From Reyranella sp. CPCC 100927 (GTDB lineage: Bacteria > Pseudomonadota > Alphaproteobacteria > Reyranellales > Reyranellaceae): a DNA stretch of 64,000 bases. The translations under genes were made by a program, and so were the position numbers. Below are positions 1-10,911 of the stretch, one piece after another. Every line of letters begins with the position of its first letter. Position 1 is the stretch's first letter. The notes under the pieces were generated by a model. That model saw only the letters and a list, made by a program, of their open reading frames with translations, had not been told where the DNA came from and searched no databases. Location of the stretch: assembly GCF_007859315.1 (NCBI RefSeq), contig NZ_VOHA01000001.1:1178001-1242000 (forward strand), given 5' to 3'.

Positions 1-2
1 TG

Positions 3-167
3 CACACGTCGCTGGGTTTTGCCGGCGGGTTTCTCGGGCCGTGGATCGTGGGGGTCATGCTGGACCTGGTCGGCCACGACTCGACCCAGGATTGGGCGTT
101 GGCGTTCGCCACCGTTGCCGTCGCCGGCATGATCGGATGGCTACCGGTGTTGCGGTGGGGTCGATAG
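3..167 (+). CDS. C-terminal fragment of a membrane transporter, probably MFS
   Basis: The frame is open from the left edge and stops at 165-167, so only the last 54 codons are present. The peptide has two hydrophobic stretches: one near GFAGGFLGPWIVGVML and one near WALAFATVAVAGMIGW. They are joined by a short polar turn (DLVGHDSTQD), and the protein ends in a basic tail (RWGR). This resembles the last two helices of a 12-TM major facilitator carrier. Substrate and full length cannot be judged. It overlaps the likely start of the next gene by about 30 bases, so the two may be co-transcribed. Confidence 0.55.
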   Translation, partial: HTSLGFAGGFLGPWIVGVMLDLVGHDSTQDWALAFATVAVAGMIGWLPVLRWGR

Positions 168-1009
168 CGGTCATCCGCCGCCGGTACCTGGGCGCAGTCG
201 CCCTGCTGGCCACGCTTGGCTGTGCGGCCGCGGCGCAGGCTCAGCAGGCCGTCCGATTGCCCAGCGTCGACGGCAAGCCGCCGGCGGCGCTCGCCGCCAC
301 CCTGTTCAAGCCGCCATCGACGCGCGGGCCGCTGCCGGCCGTGGCGATCTTCCACGGCTGCGGCGGTGTCGGTGTCAACGTCACGCGCATGGCGCAGCGC
401 CTGGCGGGCCGCGGCGTGGCAGCGTTGCTGGTGGACAGTTTCGGCGCCCGCCGGATCAAGGATGCCTGCACCCGCCATTGGCCCACCGTGGCCCAGGCCG
501 AGGACAGGACCCGCGACATCGATGCCGCGGTCGCGTGGCTGAAGTCGCAACCGTTCGTTGCCAGCGATCGCATCGCGGTGATGGGCTACTCCTATGGCGG
601 CGGCGTCGTGCTGATGCGCACGCTGCGGCGCGCCCTTGCCGTGCGCGCCGTGATCGCCGTCTACCCCGATTGCGCGCTGCCCGACAGCGATGCCGCCGCG
701 CTGGCGGTGCGACAGCCCACGCTGCTGGCGCTGGCGGCGCTCGATGACTGGACACCGGTGCGGCAGTGCGAGGCGATGCTGGCCCGACTCGGCGAGGGTC
801 GCGATCGCGTCGAGCACCGGACCTATGCCGGTGCCTATCATAGCTTCGATGCCGTCGGCTTGCCGGTGACCTACCTCGCCGCCGCCGGCAACCGCAGCAA
901 GCCCAACAATTGCTGCGGTGCGCACTACGGCTACAACGCGGCAGCCTATGCGCAATTCCTGCAGGATCTCGACGCGTTCGTCGATCGTCACCTGCGCGCC
1001 GAACGATAG
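137..1009 (+). CDS. Secreted dienelactone hydrolase family protein
   Basis: This 290-residue alpha/beta hydrolase is probably exported. Residues 14-36 are basic, then hydrophobic, and end in AQA, like a signal peptide. The oxyanion region is FHGCGG (72-77). The nucleophile elbow is GYSYGG with Ser152, where classic dienelactone hydrolases have Cys. Asp203 or Asp204 (ALDDWTP) and His235 (YHSFD) complete a plausible triad. The frame is open back to base 41, but the first residues there are arginine-rich and overlap the upstream gene. ATG at 137 or GTG at 155 puts the signal peptide at the N-terminus. The substrate is unknown. Serine in the elbow suggests a general carboxylesterase rather than true dienelactone hydrolysis. 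Confidence 0.8.
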   Translation: MATGVAVGSIAVIRRRYLGAVALLATLGCAAAAQAQQAVRLPSVDGKPPAALAATLFKPPSTRGPLPAVAIFHGCGGVGVNVTRMAQRLAGRGVAALLVDSFGARRIKDACTRHWPTVAQAEDRTRDIDAAVAWLKSQPFVASDRIAVMGYSYGGGVVLMRTLRRALAVRAVIAVYPDCALPDSDAAALAVRQPTLLALAALDDWTPVRQCEAMLARLGEGRDRVEHRTYAGAYHSFDAVGLPVTYLAAAGNRSKPNNCCGAHYGYNAAAYAQFLQDLDAFVDRHLRAER

Positions 1010-1146
1010 ACAGGATGCCGCCGCGGCGTGGTCCGTGTGCGGGAACCAATAAGGCGCCGTTATTCATTCATAAGAAATATCCGCCTTGCCGAGGCTTCGA
1101 TGCGGGATGGATGGTGTGCCTGCGGACGAAGCGGTGAGGAAACGAG

Positions 1147-2337
1147 ATGTCAACCAACAGGCCGTCATCAGGGATCGAGCTGTTCGATCGGGCGGGGATC
1201 GACAATCCCTATCCGCTCTACAGGCAACTGCGCGATATCGGGCCGGCGGTATGGCTGGAGCGGCATGGGCTGTGGTGTGTACCGCGCTACAAGGATGTGA
1301 AGGCGGTTCTCGGCGACCATCGCCGTTTCACGACGTCACAGGGCGTGGCGATGGACCCCGCCGTCAACGCGGCGACATCCGGTCCGGGCAAGGCGAATTC
1401 ACTGACCAGCGATCCGCCGTTTCACGACAAGATGCGCCGTGTCACCGGCGCGCCGCTGCTGCCCGGTGCGCTCAAGGACATCCAGGACACCATCCACGAG
1501 ACGGCGCGCAAGGTCGTCGATGACATCTGCGCGCGCCGGCGTGTCGATGGCATGGCCGATGTCGCTCACGTCCTGCCGCTGACGGTCGTGTCCGAGCTGG
1601 TCGGGTTGCCGGCCTACGGCCGCGAATCGATGCTGCGCTGGGCCGCCGCCACGTTCAACGCCATGGGCCCGATGAACGATCTCGGCAAGCAGGCCCTGGT
1701 CGAGATCCAGGAACTGCACCGCTTCTGTCGCGAGGACGCGGTGCCGGGCAAGCTGAAACCGAGCGGATGGGCGGCCCGCATCTACGACGCCGCCGGCCGG
1801 GGCGAGATCCCGATCGAGCAGTGCCCGGGCATGATGCGCGAGTACATCGGACCCAGCCTCGACACGACGATCTTCGCGACCGGGCATCTGCTGCGCCTGC
1901 TGGGCGAGCATCCGGACCAATGGCGGCTGCTGAAGGATGATCGCACGCTGATTGCGGCCGCGATCAACGAGGCGCTGCGGATGGAGGCGCCCATCCGCTC
2001 CTTCAGCCGCTATGTGCGCGAGACGAGCGTGTTCGACGACGTCGCCATACCGGCCGGCGATCGTCTGCTGGTGCTCTACGCGTCGGCCAACCGCGACGAG
2101 CGCAAGTGGGAGCGGCCGGACGACTTCGATATCACGCGCAATCCGCGCGACCATCTCGCCTTCGGATTCGGCATTCACACCTGTGCCGGCATGCACCTGG
2201 CCCGGCTCGAGATCACGGCCCTGCTGACGGCGCTGCTCGACCGCGTCGAACGCTTCGACGTCGGAACGCCGGAAATTTCCTACAACAACACCCTGCGCGG
2301 CTATGCATCGCTGCCGATGACGGTGCATCCGGCGTAG
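1147..2337 (+). CDS. Cytochrome P450
   Basis: A 396-residue soluble bacterial P450 of usual length. The I-helix carries SLDTT (Asp239-Thr241, the oxygen-activating acid/threonine pair). The K-helix ExxR is E275-R278. The heme loop FGFGIHTCAG places the thiolate ligand at Cys346. AGGAAACGAG precedes the ATG at a suitable distance. No ferredoxin or ferredoxin reductase gene lies beside it, so its electron donors must be encoded elsewhere. The substrate cannot be read from sequence. It stands alone on the plus strand, separated by about 130 bases from the hydrolase before it and followed by a large hairpin that probably ends its transcript. Confidence 0.93.
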   Translation: MSTNRPSSGIELFDRAGIDNPYPLYRQLRDIGPAVWLERHGLWCVPRYKDVKAVLGDHRRFTTSQGVAMDPAVNAATSGPGKANSLTSDPPFHDKMRRVTGAPLLPGALKDIQDTIHETARKVVDDICARRRVDGMADVAHVLPLTVVSELVGLPAYGRESMLRWAAATFNAMGPMNDLGKQALVEIQELHRFCREDAVPGKLKPSGWAARIYDAAGRGEIPIEQCPGMMREYIGPSLDTTIFATGHLLRLLGEHPDQWRLLKDDRTLIAAAINEALRMEAPIRSFSRYVRETSVFDDVAIPAGDRLLVLYASANRDERKWERPDDFDITRNPRDHLAFGFGIHTCAGMHLARLEITALLTALLDRVERFDVGTPEISYNNTLRGYASLPMTVHPA

Positions 2338-2363
2338 GTGGCCGCCACGAAAACAGTTCTTGT

Positions 2364-2440
2364 CCTGGGAGCGCGGGCGTCCCGCCCGCTCATGTTCGGG
2401 CGTCGTACGACAATGCGGGCGAGACGCCCGCGCTCCCAGG
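2364..2440. repeat. Large inverted repeat between convergent genes
   Basis: Arms of 26 bases (2364-2389 and 2415-2440) match as reverse complements at 25 of 26 positions and enclose a 25-base spacer. Each arm is built around GCGCGGGCGT and GCCCGC. It lies between the ends of the P450 and the minus-strand gene that follows. It could work as a two-way transcript end, but it has no T-run, and its size and composition look more like a dispersed palindromic element. Confidence 0.75.
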
Positions 2441-2455
2441 GAAAGGATGACTGCG

Positions 2456-3478
2456 CTACCGTGCCGCCTTCACCGTGTCCTGGTAGTCGCCCCAGGCATC
2501 CATGATGTCCCAGGCGGCGAAGACCACGGGGATGCCGGCGCCGGCGCCGCGCGCCATCTTCGCCGCCGTGCCGGCCTTGGCGAACTTGGCGCCTTCGCTC
2601 GCAACCTGGCGCTGGGACTGCCCGATGATGTTGTTGGCCTTGGCGATCTGCCGCTTGCGCAGCCCTTCCTCGGCCAGCTTCTGCGAGTACTTGCGGATCT
2701 GGCCTTCGGCGGAGCTGATGATCTGGCTCGAGCGTGCCTGTTGCGCCAACGCCTTGTCCGCCAGGTGCCCGGTCACCTTGCCGCCGACTTCGCTGGCGGC
2801 ATACTTGCCGATATCCACGCTGATGGCGGCGACCTTGGCCGTGGGGCCTTGTTCCCAGGTCTTGATGATCGTGTTGGTGGTTGAATAACCCAGACCCGCC
2901 AGGCCGAAGGTGGTGGCGGATGCACCGGCCTCCAGTCCCAGGATGGTGAGCCCGCCGCCCGCCGCCGCCGTTCCGCCGACGGCGCCCAGCGCAAAGGCCA
3001 CGCCGGCCACGCCGCCGATGACCGCGACGCCGACCGCGGCCGTCAGCCGGATGCGGGCCAACGTGACGATCGCGTCCTGCGTCTGGTTGATCACGTCGTT
3101 GTTGATCTGGCTGACCTCGCGATAGAGGTTGTTGAGATCCTGCCGCACCATGTCGCGCAGGCCCGCGACATGGTTGACGTAGGCGTTGCCGGCGGCCGGA
3201 CCGCCCGTGTGCAGCTTTTCGATCCACGCCAGCAAGAACCGCTCGTGCTGTTCGTCGGTGACCCGCTGGATCGCTTCCCGGCTGCCTTCCTTCACCTGGG
3301 CATTGCCGGGAGGTTCTTTCCAGAACATCACGGCGTAGATGGCGTTCAGGACCGCGCTGTCCTTGTAGGTGACCCACTCGATGTGGGTGTGCCGCTGAAC
3401 CGCGATGAGGAAGGCTGCTGAGCGAAAAAAGCGGCTGACCGTTTCCAGGTCATAGCAAATTACCGGCACGTTTTTCAT
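2456..3478 (-). CDS. Unrecognised protein with glycine-rich hydrophobic core
   Basis: I do not recognise this 340-residue protein. There is no signal peptide. Residues 1-90 look globular. Residues 95-145 are polar and heptad-like (RDMVRQDLNNLYREV), suggesting a coiled coil. Residues 146-205 are strongly hydrophobic and rich in Gly and Ala (VGVAVIGGVAGVAFALGAVG), like a glycine-zipper or pore-forming hairpin. Residues 215-320 are charged and Ala/Lys-rich. This order resembles some secreted toxins and phage or T6SS effectors, but no immunity gene, VgrG or PAAR gene is adjacent, so that is only a possibility. The start is ATG with AGGA upstream. It is a single-gene unit, convergent with the P450. 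Confidence 0.75.
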   Translation of the reverse strand: MKNVPVICYDLETVSRFFRSAAFLIAVQRHTHIEWVTYKDSAVLNAIYAVMFWKEPPGNAQVKEGSREAIQRVTDEQHERFLLAWIEKLHTGGPAAGNAYVNHVAGLRDMVRQDLNNLYREVSQINNDVINQTQDAIVTLARIRLTAAVGVAVIGGVAGVAFALGAVGGTAAAGGGLTILGLEAGASATTFGLAGLGYSTTNTIIKTWEQGPTAKVAAISVDIGKYAASEVGGKVTGHLADKALAQQARSSQIISSAEGQIRKYSQKLAEEGLRKRQIAKANNIIGQSQRQVASEGAKFAKAGTAAKMARGAGAGIPVVFAAWDIMDAWGDYQDTVKAAR

Positions 3479-3562
3479 GATCGTCCTGAGAGAAAGTGCA
3501 TGAGCACTTCCTCGGTTTCTCTTGTGTCATTATCAAGGCAAGCGGAGTCAGGACGCTTCGGA

Positions 3563-4480
3563 TCACGATCCGCCGACGCCGCGTGGCACCAGGGCGCGCG
3601 TGTGCTTGCGCAAGAGGCTGGCGAAGGCGGGCAGCGCCGGCGGCGCTGAACGGCCGCTGGGGCTGATCATGAAGATGTTGCGCGCAATGATCGGCTCGAC
3701 CAGCGGCCGGGCCACGACCTTGAGGTGATGGACGGCGGCGAAGGCGTAGGTCGGCAACACCGCTATGCCCAGGCCGACCTCGACCAGCGCCATGGCGGTG
3801 CCGATATGCGAAACCTCGTAGTCCGTTCGCATCGGCAGCTGCGCATGGTCGTAGCCGCGTTCGACCAGCAGGCGGATGCCGCTGTCGCGGGTCAGCGTCA
3901 CCAGGGGCTGATCGCGCAACTCGCTCCAGCGGACGTGCGCCTGTTGGACGAACGCGGAGTCGTGATTGCAGAACAGCAGCAGGCTGTCGCGGGCCAGCGT
4001 GATGCGGTCGATGCCGGCTTCGGTTGGTGCGAACGTGCCGATGCCGCAATCGGCTTGTCCCGTCCGCACCTTGTCGACGATCTGATCGGTGCGCGCGTCC
4101 TGAATGACGATCTGCACGCCGGGATAGCGGGCCACGAAATCCGAGATGGCGCGCGGCAGGATGGCGGCGGCCAGCAGCGGCGGCGCGGCGACGATCAGGC
4201 GTCCGCGGCGGCGGCTGGCGAGGTCGCGCGCATTGCGGACGGCGTGATCGAGGTCCTCGACGCTCTTGGCCGCCGCGCTGCGGAACTCGATGCCGCCTTC
4301 GGTCAGCTCGACCTTGCGGGTCGTGCGGTCGAACAGCTTGATGCCCAATTCGGCTTCCAGGTCGCGCACATATTGCGACAGGGCCGGCTGCGCGACGCGC
4401 AGGCGCTCGGCGGCGCGCGTGAAGCTGCCGAGTTCGGCCACGGCGAGAAAGGCCTGGATCTGCTTCAGCGTGACGTCCAT
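3563..4480 (-). CDS. LysR-family transcriptional regulator
   Basis: A 305-residue LysR regulator. The N-terminal winged helix-turn-helix is plain (LKQIQAFLAVAELGSFTRAA, then QPALSQYVRDLEAELG, about residues 5-55), followed by a periplasmic-binding-like effector domain (about 90-295). I chose ATG at 4480 because GGAAC sits nine bases upstream; the frame also allows GTG at 4504. It is divergently placed against the molybdenum hydroxylase gene with about 120 bases between them, the usual layout for a LysR protein that controls its neighbour. The inducer is probably the substrate or an intermediate of the 4600-13553 gene unit (inference). Confidence 0.9.
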   Translation of the reverse strand: MDVTLKQIQAFLAVAELGSFTRAAERLRVAQPALSQYVRDLEAELGIKLFDRTTRKVELTEGGIEFRSAAAKSVEDLDHAVRNARDLASRRRGRLIVAAPPLLAAAILPRAISDFVARYPGVQIVIQDARTDQIVDKVRTGQADCGIGTFAPTEAGIDRITLARDSLLLFCNHDSAFVQQAHVRWSELRDQPLVTLTRDSGIRLLVERGYDHAQLPMRTDYEVSHIGTAMALVEVGLGIAVLPTYAFAAVHHLKVVARPLVEPIIARNIFMISPSGRSAPPALPAFASLLRKHTRALVPRGVGGS

Positions 4481-4599
4481 CGGCGGTTCCGCTTTTATAA
4501 GCACACAATATTAATAAATACGAAAATAGCGAATTGTCATATAGAACCAAAGTCGCTGGTATGCCCGCTGTCCGAAAGGGAAGCAGGGCGGACGCATCG

Positions 4600-6893
4600 A
4601 TGCAGGAGTGGAGCGACAAGCGACGCGTGTCGGGTGGGCTGTGGCGTGGCCGCAGCGTCCGGCGCGTCGAGGACGCCCGCCTGTTGACCGGCAACGGCCG
4701 CTTCGTCGATGACATCCAGCCCGATTCGTGCCTGTACCTGGACTTTCTGCGCAGCCCGCACGCCCGTGGCGACATCGTTCGGCTTGATGTCACCAAGGCG
4801 CTGGCGGCGCATGGTGTCGTCGCTGCCTTCACCGGCGCTGATGTCGCCGCGCTCGGCGATGCCGCCGTCAACGCGTTGCTGCCGGATATCAAGGTGCCGC
4901 GCTTTCCTGTCCTGGCACAGGGTCGCATCGACGCCGTCGGCCAGCCGGTCGTTGCGATCGTCGCGCAGAGCCAGGCCCAGGCACGCGATGCGCTCGACGG
5001 CGTCGAGATCGACGTCGCTGCGACGCCGAGCGACACCGTTGCGGCTCGGCCGCCGGCGATAGCGCATCGTTGGGCCTCAGGCGATGTCGCTGCCGCGTTC
5101 GCCACCGCCGCGGCGGTGGCGCGGATCGAGGTTCATCATGCCCGCCTGGCGCCTACGCCGATCGAGCCGCGGGCGGCGGTCGCCGTTTGGGATGCCGCCA
5201 GCGAAAGCCTGACGATCTGGCTCTCGACGCAGACGCCGCATCGCGCCCGCGTTGACCTGGCGCAGATCCTGGGGCTGGCAGCAGCGCGCATCCGCGTCAT
5301 TGCGGCAGACGTCGGCGGCGCGTTCGGTGGCAAGGCGTCGATCTATCCGGAAGAAGCCATGGTCGCGTGGGCCGCGGTACGCCTGGGCCGCGCTGTCCGG
5401 TGGTGCGCGACGCGGTCAGACGAACTGCTGTCGGCGACCCACGGCCGCGGTGCGACGACGGTGGGCGAGTTGGCGCTCGATGCCGAGGGGCGGATGCTGG
5501 GTCTGCGGGCAGACCTGGCCTTCCCGCTGGGTCACTGGCTGCCCTTCAGCGCCGCCGCGCCCGGCCGCAATGCCGGCCGCATTCTGCCCGGTCCGTACAA
5601 AGTCCCGGCCACGGACGTGACGATGCAGGCGGTGCAGGCCCATACCGCTGCCGTCGGGATTTACCGCGGTGCCGGCCGGCCGGAAGCGGCGATGCTGATG
5701 GAGCGCCTGGTCGATGAAGCGGCGCGCATGCTGTCGTTGGACCCGGCCGAGATCCGCCGTCGCAATCTCCTGGCGCCGGATGTCTTTCCCTTTCGCGCGC
5801 CCAGCGGCGCGGTCCTGGACTCCGGTGACTATCCGGCGCTGCTGGCCGCAGCGTGCGCACGCTCGAATTACCTGGCCGTGCGGCAGCAGCAGCGGCAGCG
5901 GCGTGCCCGGGGCGAGGTGGTCGGTCTTGGTTTGGCGCTCTATGTCGAGCCGTGCGGCGAGGGGTGGGAAAGCGCGCAGGTCAGCCTCGCCGATGATGGC
6001 CGGATCGTCGCCGCCACAGGCTCGAGCGCCCAGGGCCAGGGACGCGAGACGGCGTACGCCCAGATCGTCGCCGATGCCGTGGGTGTGCCCTTCGACAACG
6101 TGATCGTGGCGGTCGGCGATACGGCGCGGACGCCGACGGGCATCGGCGCGCTGGCCAGCCGCAGCACGGCCATCGGCGGCAGTGCCATCCTGCGCGCCGC
6201 GCAGGCTTTCGCGGCGTCGGCGCGCCAGCGCGCGGCCGAACTGCTGCAATGCCCGCCCGATGGTATCGTTGCCGTGGCCGACGGTTTCGTGGCCTTGCAG
6301 GGAGACGCGCGGCGCCTCACCTGGCAGTCGATCGCCGACAGCCTCGCAAACGAAGGGGGCCTGTCGGAGTCGGTCGTCTTCCACGCCGACGGTGAAGCCT
6401 GGAGCAGCGGCTGCTGCGTGGCGGCGGTGCGGATCGATCGTGAAACCGGCACGCCCACGATCGAACGGTTGACCTGGACCGACGATGCCGGTGTGGTCGT
6501 GAACCCGATGCTGGTTGACGGCCAACTGGTCGGCGGCATGGCGCAGGGCATCGGCGAAGCATTCTTCGAGCGGATCATCTACGATGGCGATGGTCAGCTG
6601 CTGACGGGATCCCTGATGGACTATGCCGTGCCGCGGGCCGCCGATGTTCCGGCGGTGGACATCCACAAGATGGCCACGCCCTCGCCGGCCAATGCGCTCG
6701 GCGCCAAGGGAGTCGGTGAGGCGGGCTGCATCGGCGTGCCGGCCGCCATCGTCAACGCCGTCGTCGATGCTCTCGCGCCGTTCGGCGTGCGGCACATGGA
6801 CATGCCGCTGACGAGCGAGAAGCTCTGGTGCGCCATGCAAGGAACACCTGCCTCCGCGAAGCCGGGGGAGGGAAACGGAACGGAGATGGAGCC

Positions 6894-6897
<4 letters not shown>
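4600..6897 (+). CDS. Xanthine dehydrogenase family, molybdopterin-binding large subunit
   Basis: A 765-residue large subunit of the molybdenum hydroxylase family (xanthine dehydrogenase, aldehyde oxidase, CO dehydrogenase large chain). An aldehyde-oxidase-type a/b hammerhead starts at about residue 20. The cofactor motifs GGAFGGK, YRGAGRPEA and GQGRETAY are present. The catalytic glutamate is Glu707 in GAKGVGEAG. The AYRCSFR loop of CO dehydrogenase is absent, so an organic substrate (N-heterocycle, purine or aldehyde) is likely. No FAD (CoxM-like) or 2Fe-2S (CoxS-like) subunit gene is next to it, which is unusual. Start choice is uncertain: ATG 4600 begins just before the conserved region, with in-frame ATG 4561 and TTG 4534 as alternatives. 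It overlaps the next gene by ATGA. Confidence 0.88.
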
Positions 6898-8433
<1,536 letters not shown>

Positions 8434-8440
8434 ATCTCTT

Positions 8441-8583
8441 TACCTTCCCCCGCCTGCGGGGGAAGGTGCCCAAAGGGCGGATGGGGGATGCTGCAAGAGA
8501 GTCGATGATCGATGCATTGGCTTCCTTGCAACACCCCCCATCCGCCCCTGCGGGGCACCTTCCCCCGCAAGCGGGGGAAGGTA
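8441..8583. repeat. Paired palindromic element A
   Basis: About 143 bases fill the gap between the dioxygenase and binding-protein genes. Each end has a hairpin of the type CCTTCCCCCGC-NN-GCGGGGGAAGG. The left end continues through a GCCCAAAGGGC hairpin into GGATGGGGGATG. The right half repeats this in inverse orientation, so the whole is a large inverted repeat with arms of about 55-60 bases. Element C at 10912 is a second copy of the same family. Confidence 0.85.
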
Positions 8584-8615
8584 GGAAGCGAAAATCTCGG
8601 GGAGGACATGACGAC

Positions 8616-9785
8616 ATGAGAAGACGCGACATCTTGTTGGGTTCCGCCGCCGCGCTCGCCACGGGGACGCGGGCGTTCGCGCAGACGCCGGTGACGATCG
8701 GCATGGTCACGACGCTCAGCGGTCCCGGTGGTTATCTCGGGCAGGATATCCGCGACGGCTTCAAGCTCGTCATGGACATGGAGGGCGGCAAGCTGGGCGG
8801 CGTGCCGGTGCAACTGGTGGTCGAGGACGACGCGCTGAAGCCCGGCCAGGGCAAGCAGATCGCCGATCGGCTGTTGAAGAACGACAAGGTAAAGCTGTTC
8901 ACCGGCATCGTGTTCTCCAATGTGGCCGGCGCCGTGGTGCCTGACGTCGTCGATGCCGGCGCCATCTACGTCAGCCCCAACGCCGGACCGTCGAACCTGG
9001 CCGGCAAGGAGTGCCACAAGAACTACTTTGTCGCGTCGTGGCAGAACGACAACATCCACGAGGCTGCTGGTCAGGCCGCGACCAACCTGGGCTACAAGCG
9101 CGCCTTCATCCTGGCGCCCAACTACCAGGCCGGAAAGGATTCGCTGGCCGGCTTCCGCCGCTTCTTCAAGGGCGACATCGCCGGCGAAATCTTCACGCGG
9201 CTCGACCAGACCGATTTCGCGGCGGAGATGGCGCAGATCCGCGCCGCCAATCCGGACGTCGTCTTCCAGTTCCATCCCGGTGGTTTGGGCATCGCCTTCC
9301 TGCGCCAGTACCAGCAGGCCGGCCTGCTCGGGAAGATCCCAATGGTGGTCTCCGAAGCGTCGATCGATAACGTGATCCTGGCGGCGCTCGGTGATGCGGC
9401 GCTCGGGATCTACGTGGGCAGCCACTGGAACACCGACTTCGACAACGCCGCCAACAAGGCGTTCGTTCCTGCCTGGCAGAAGGCCTACGGCCGGCCGATC
9501 ACGACCTATTCGCAGCAGGGCTACGACACGGCGCTGTTGATCGCCTCGGCGCTGAAGGCCACCGGCGGCAAGGTGAACGACACGGCCGCCATGCGGGCGG
9601 CGCTGGCGAAGGCCGACTTTCAGTCGACCCGCGGCGCCTTCAAGTTCGGGCTCAACCAGCATCCGATCCAGGACTGGTACATGCTGAAGGTCGAGAAGGG
9701 CGACGACGGCAAGCCGGTGCTGCGCACCGTCCAGAAGATCCTGACCAACCACACCGACGCCTACGCCGCGCAGTGTAAGCTGTAG
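8616..9785 (+). CDS. ABC transporter substrate-binding protein (branched-chain/aromatic acid type)
   Basis: A 389-residue periplasmic binding protein of the LivK family. It has a twin-arginine-like start (MRRRDILLGSAAALATG) and a signal peptide ending at AFAQ. The mature part begins VTIGMVTTLSGPGGYLGQDI, the usual opening of this fold. Relatives bind branched-chain amino acids, amides, benzoates or other aromatic acids. The operon setting favours an aromatic or heteroaromatic acid related to the dioxygenase substrate (inference). GGGGAGG eleven bases before the ATG fixes the start. Element A separates it from the dioxygenase and element B from the first permease. Confidence 0.9.
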   Translation: MRRRDILLGSAAALATGTRAFAQTPVTIGMVTTLSGPGGYLGQDIRDGFKLVMDMEGGKLGGVPVQLVVEDDALKPGQGKQIADRLLKNDKVKLFTGIVFSNVAGAVVPDVVDAGAIYVSPNAGPSNLAGKECHKNYFVASWQNDNIHEAAGQAATNLGYKRAFILAPNYQAGKDSLAGFRRFFKGDIAGEIFTRLDQTDFAAEMAQIRAANPDVVFQFHPGGLGIAFLRQYQQAGLLGKIPMVVSEASIDNVILAALGDAALGIYVGSHWNTDFDNAANKAFVPAWQKAYGRPITTYSQQGYDTALLIASALKATGGKVNDTAAMRAALAKADFQSTRGAFKFGLNQHPIQDWYMLKVEKGDDGKPVLRTVQKILTNHTDAYAAQCKL

Positions 9786-9797
9786 TTAGAAGAAAAA

Positions 9798-9960
9798 TCC
9801 TCCCCAGCGTCGCTGGGGAGGTGCCCCGAAACGACGTTTCGACGCTTGGCGTCGAAACGTCGGTGGGCGGAGGGGAGCCAACGTGGTCTCAGTAACGAAG
9901 ATCTCGTCGGGTCCCCCTCCGGGCCTTCGGCCACCTCCCCCAGCGACGCTGGGGGAGGAA
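9798..9960. repeat. Paired palindromic element B
   Basis: About 163 bases between the binding-protein and permease genes. The ends are hairpins TCCTCCCCAGCG/CGCTGGGGAGG and CCTCCCCCAGCG/CGCTGGGGGAGG. The left half also holds a long second hairpin (CGTTTCGACGC-TTG-GCGTCGAAACG) followed by GGTGGGCGGAGGGG. The sequence family differs from elements A and C but the plan is the same. Its right end, GGGGGAGGAAG, lies about twelve bases before the permease start and probably serves as its ribosome binding site. Confidence 0.8.
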
Positions 9961-9971
9961 GTGGGGGAAGA

Positions 9972-10886
9972 TTGACGCTCGTCTTCGAACAGTTGCTCAA
10001 CGGCGTGCAGCTCGGCGTGATGCTGTTTCTGCTCGCCGCCGGCCTGACGCTGGTGTTCGGCATCATGGGCGTGATCAACCTCGCCCACGGCTCGCTCTAC
10101 ATGATCGGCGCCTACGCCGGCGCCTTGGTCGCGGCCAAGACAGGATCCTTCCTGATCGCCTTTCCCACGGCACTGCTGGCGGCGGCCGCAGCGGGCATGC
10201 TGATGGAGACCATGGTCATCCGTCGCCTCTATGCGCGCGACCATCTCGATCAGGTGCTGGCGACGTTCGCGCTGATTCTGATCTTCAACGAACTCATCAC
10301 CATCACGTTCGGCCGCCAGCCGCTCTTCGTGTCCGTGCCGCCGCTGCTGAACGGCTCGATCGAACTGGTACCGGGTTTCCGTTATCCCGCCTATCGACTG
10401 GCGATCATCGTCGTGGGCCTGCTGGTGGGTGTCGGCCTCTATGGCCTGATCCAGCACACGCGGGTGGGCATGCTGGTGCGGGCCGGTGCCACCCATCGCG
10501 ACATGGTGCGGGCACTGGGGATCGACGTCCGCCTGCTGTGCACCCTGGTCTTCGGCCTCGGCGCGCTGTTGGCGGGCCTGGCCGGCGTCATGGCGGGGCC
10601 GATCCTGGCGGTGCAGGTCGGCATGGGTGAGCAGATCCTGATCATGACGTTCGTGGTCGTCGTGATCGGTGGTGTCGGCTCGATCCGTGGCGCCTTCTTG
10701 GGCGCCCTCATCGTGGGCATCGTGGACACGTTGCTGCGCGCCTTCATGCCCAGCCTGCTGCGCCAGGTCATGGTGGGATCCGAAGCCGATGCGCTGGGCG
10801 CCGGCCTGGCCTCCATGGGAGTCTACTTGCTGATGGCGATCGTGCTGCTGGTGCGTCCGCGGGGATTGTTCATCCATGGCCAGTAG
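9972..10886 (+). CDS. livH: Branched-chain-type ABC transporter permease LivH
   Basis: A 304-residue inner-membrane permease with about eight hydrophobic helices. It opens with LLNGVQLGVMLFLLAAGLTL and carries the hallmark GVINLAHGSLYMIGAY of the LivH family. The EAA-like coupling region is around residues 180-215 (GIDVRLLCTLVFGLGALLAG). I place the start at TTG 9972, which gives the usual N-terminus; upstream codons are the translated palindromic element and have no family similarity. It forms the channel with the LivM homologue downstream. Element C separates the two genes. Confidence 0.88.
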   Translation: MTLVFEQLLNGVQLGVMLFLLAAGLTLVFGIMGVINLAHGSLYMIGAYAGALVAAKTGSFLIAFPTALLAAAAAGMLMETMVIRRLYARDHLDQVLATFALILIFNELITITFGRQPLFVSVPPLLNGSIELVPGFRYPAYRLAIIVVGLLVGVGLYGLIQHTRVGMLVRAGATHRDMVRALGIDVRLLCTLVFGLGALLAGLAGVMAGPILAVQVGMGEQILIMTFVVVVIGGVGSIRGAFLGALIVGIVDTLLRAFMPSLLRQVMVGSEADALGAGLASMGVYLLMAIVLLVRPRGLFIHGQ

Positions 10887-10911
10887 CGTGAAGGCTGCCG
10901 GCAACATCGTT

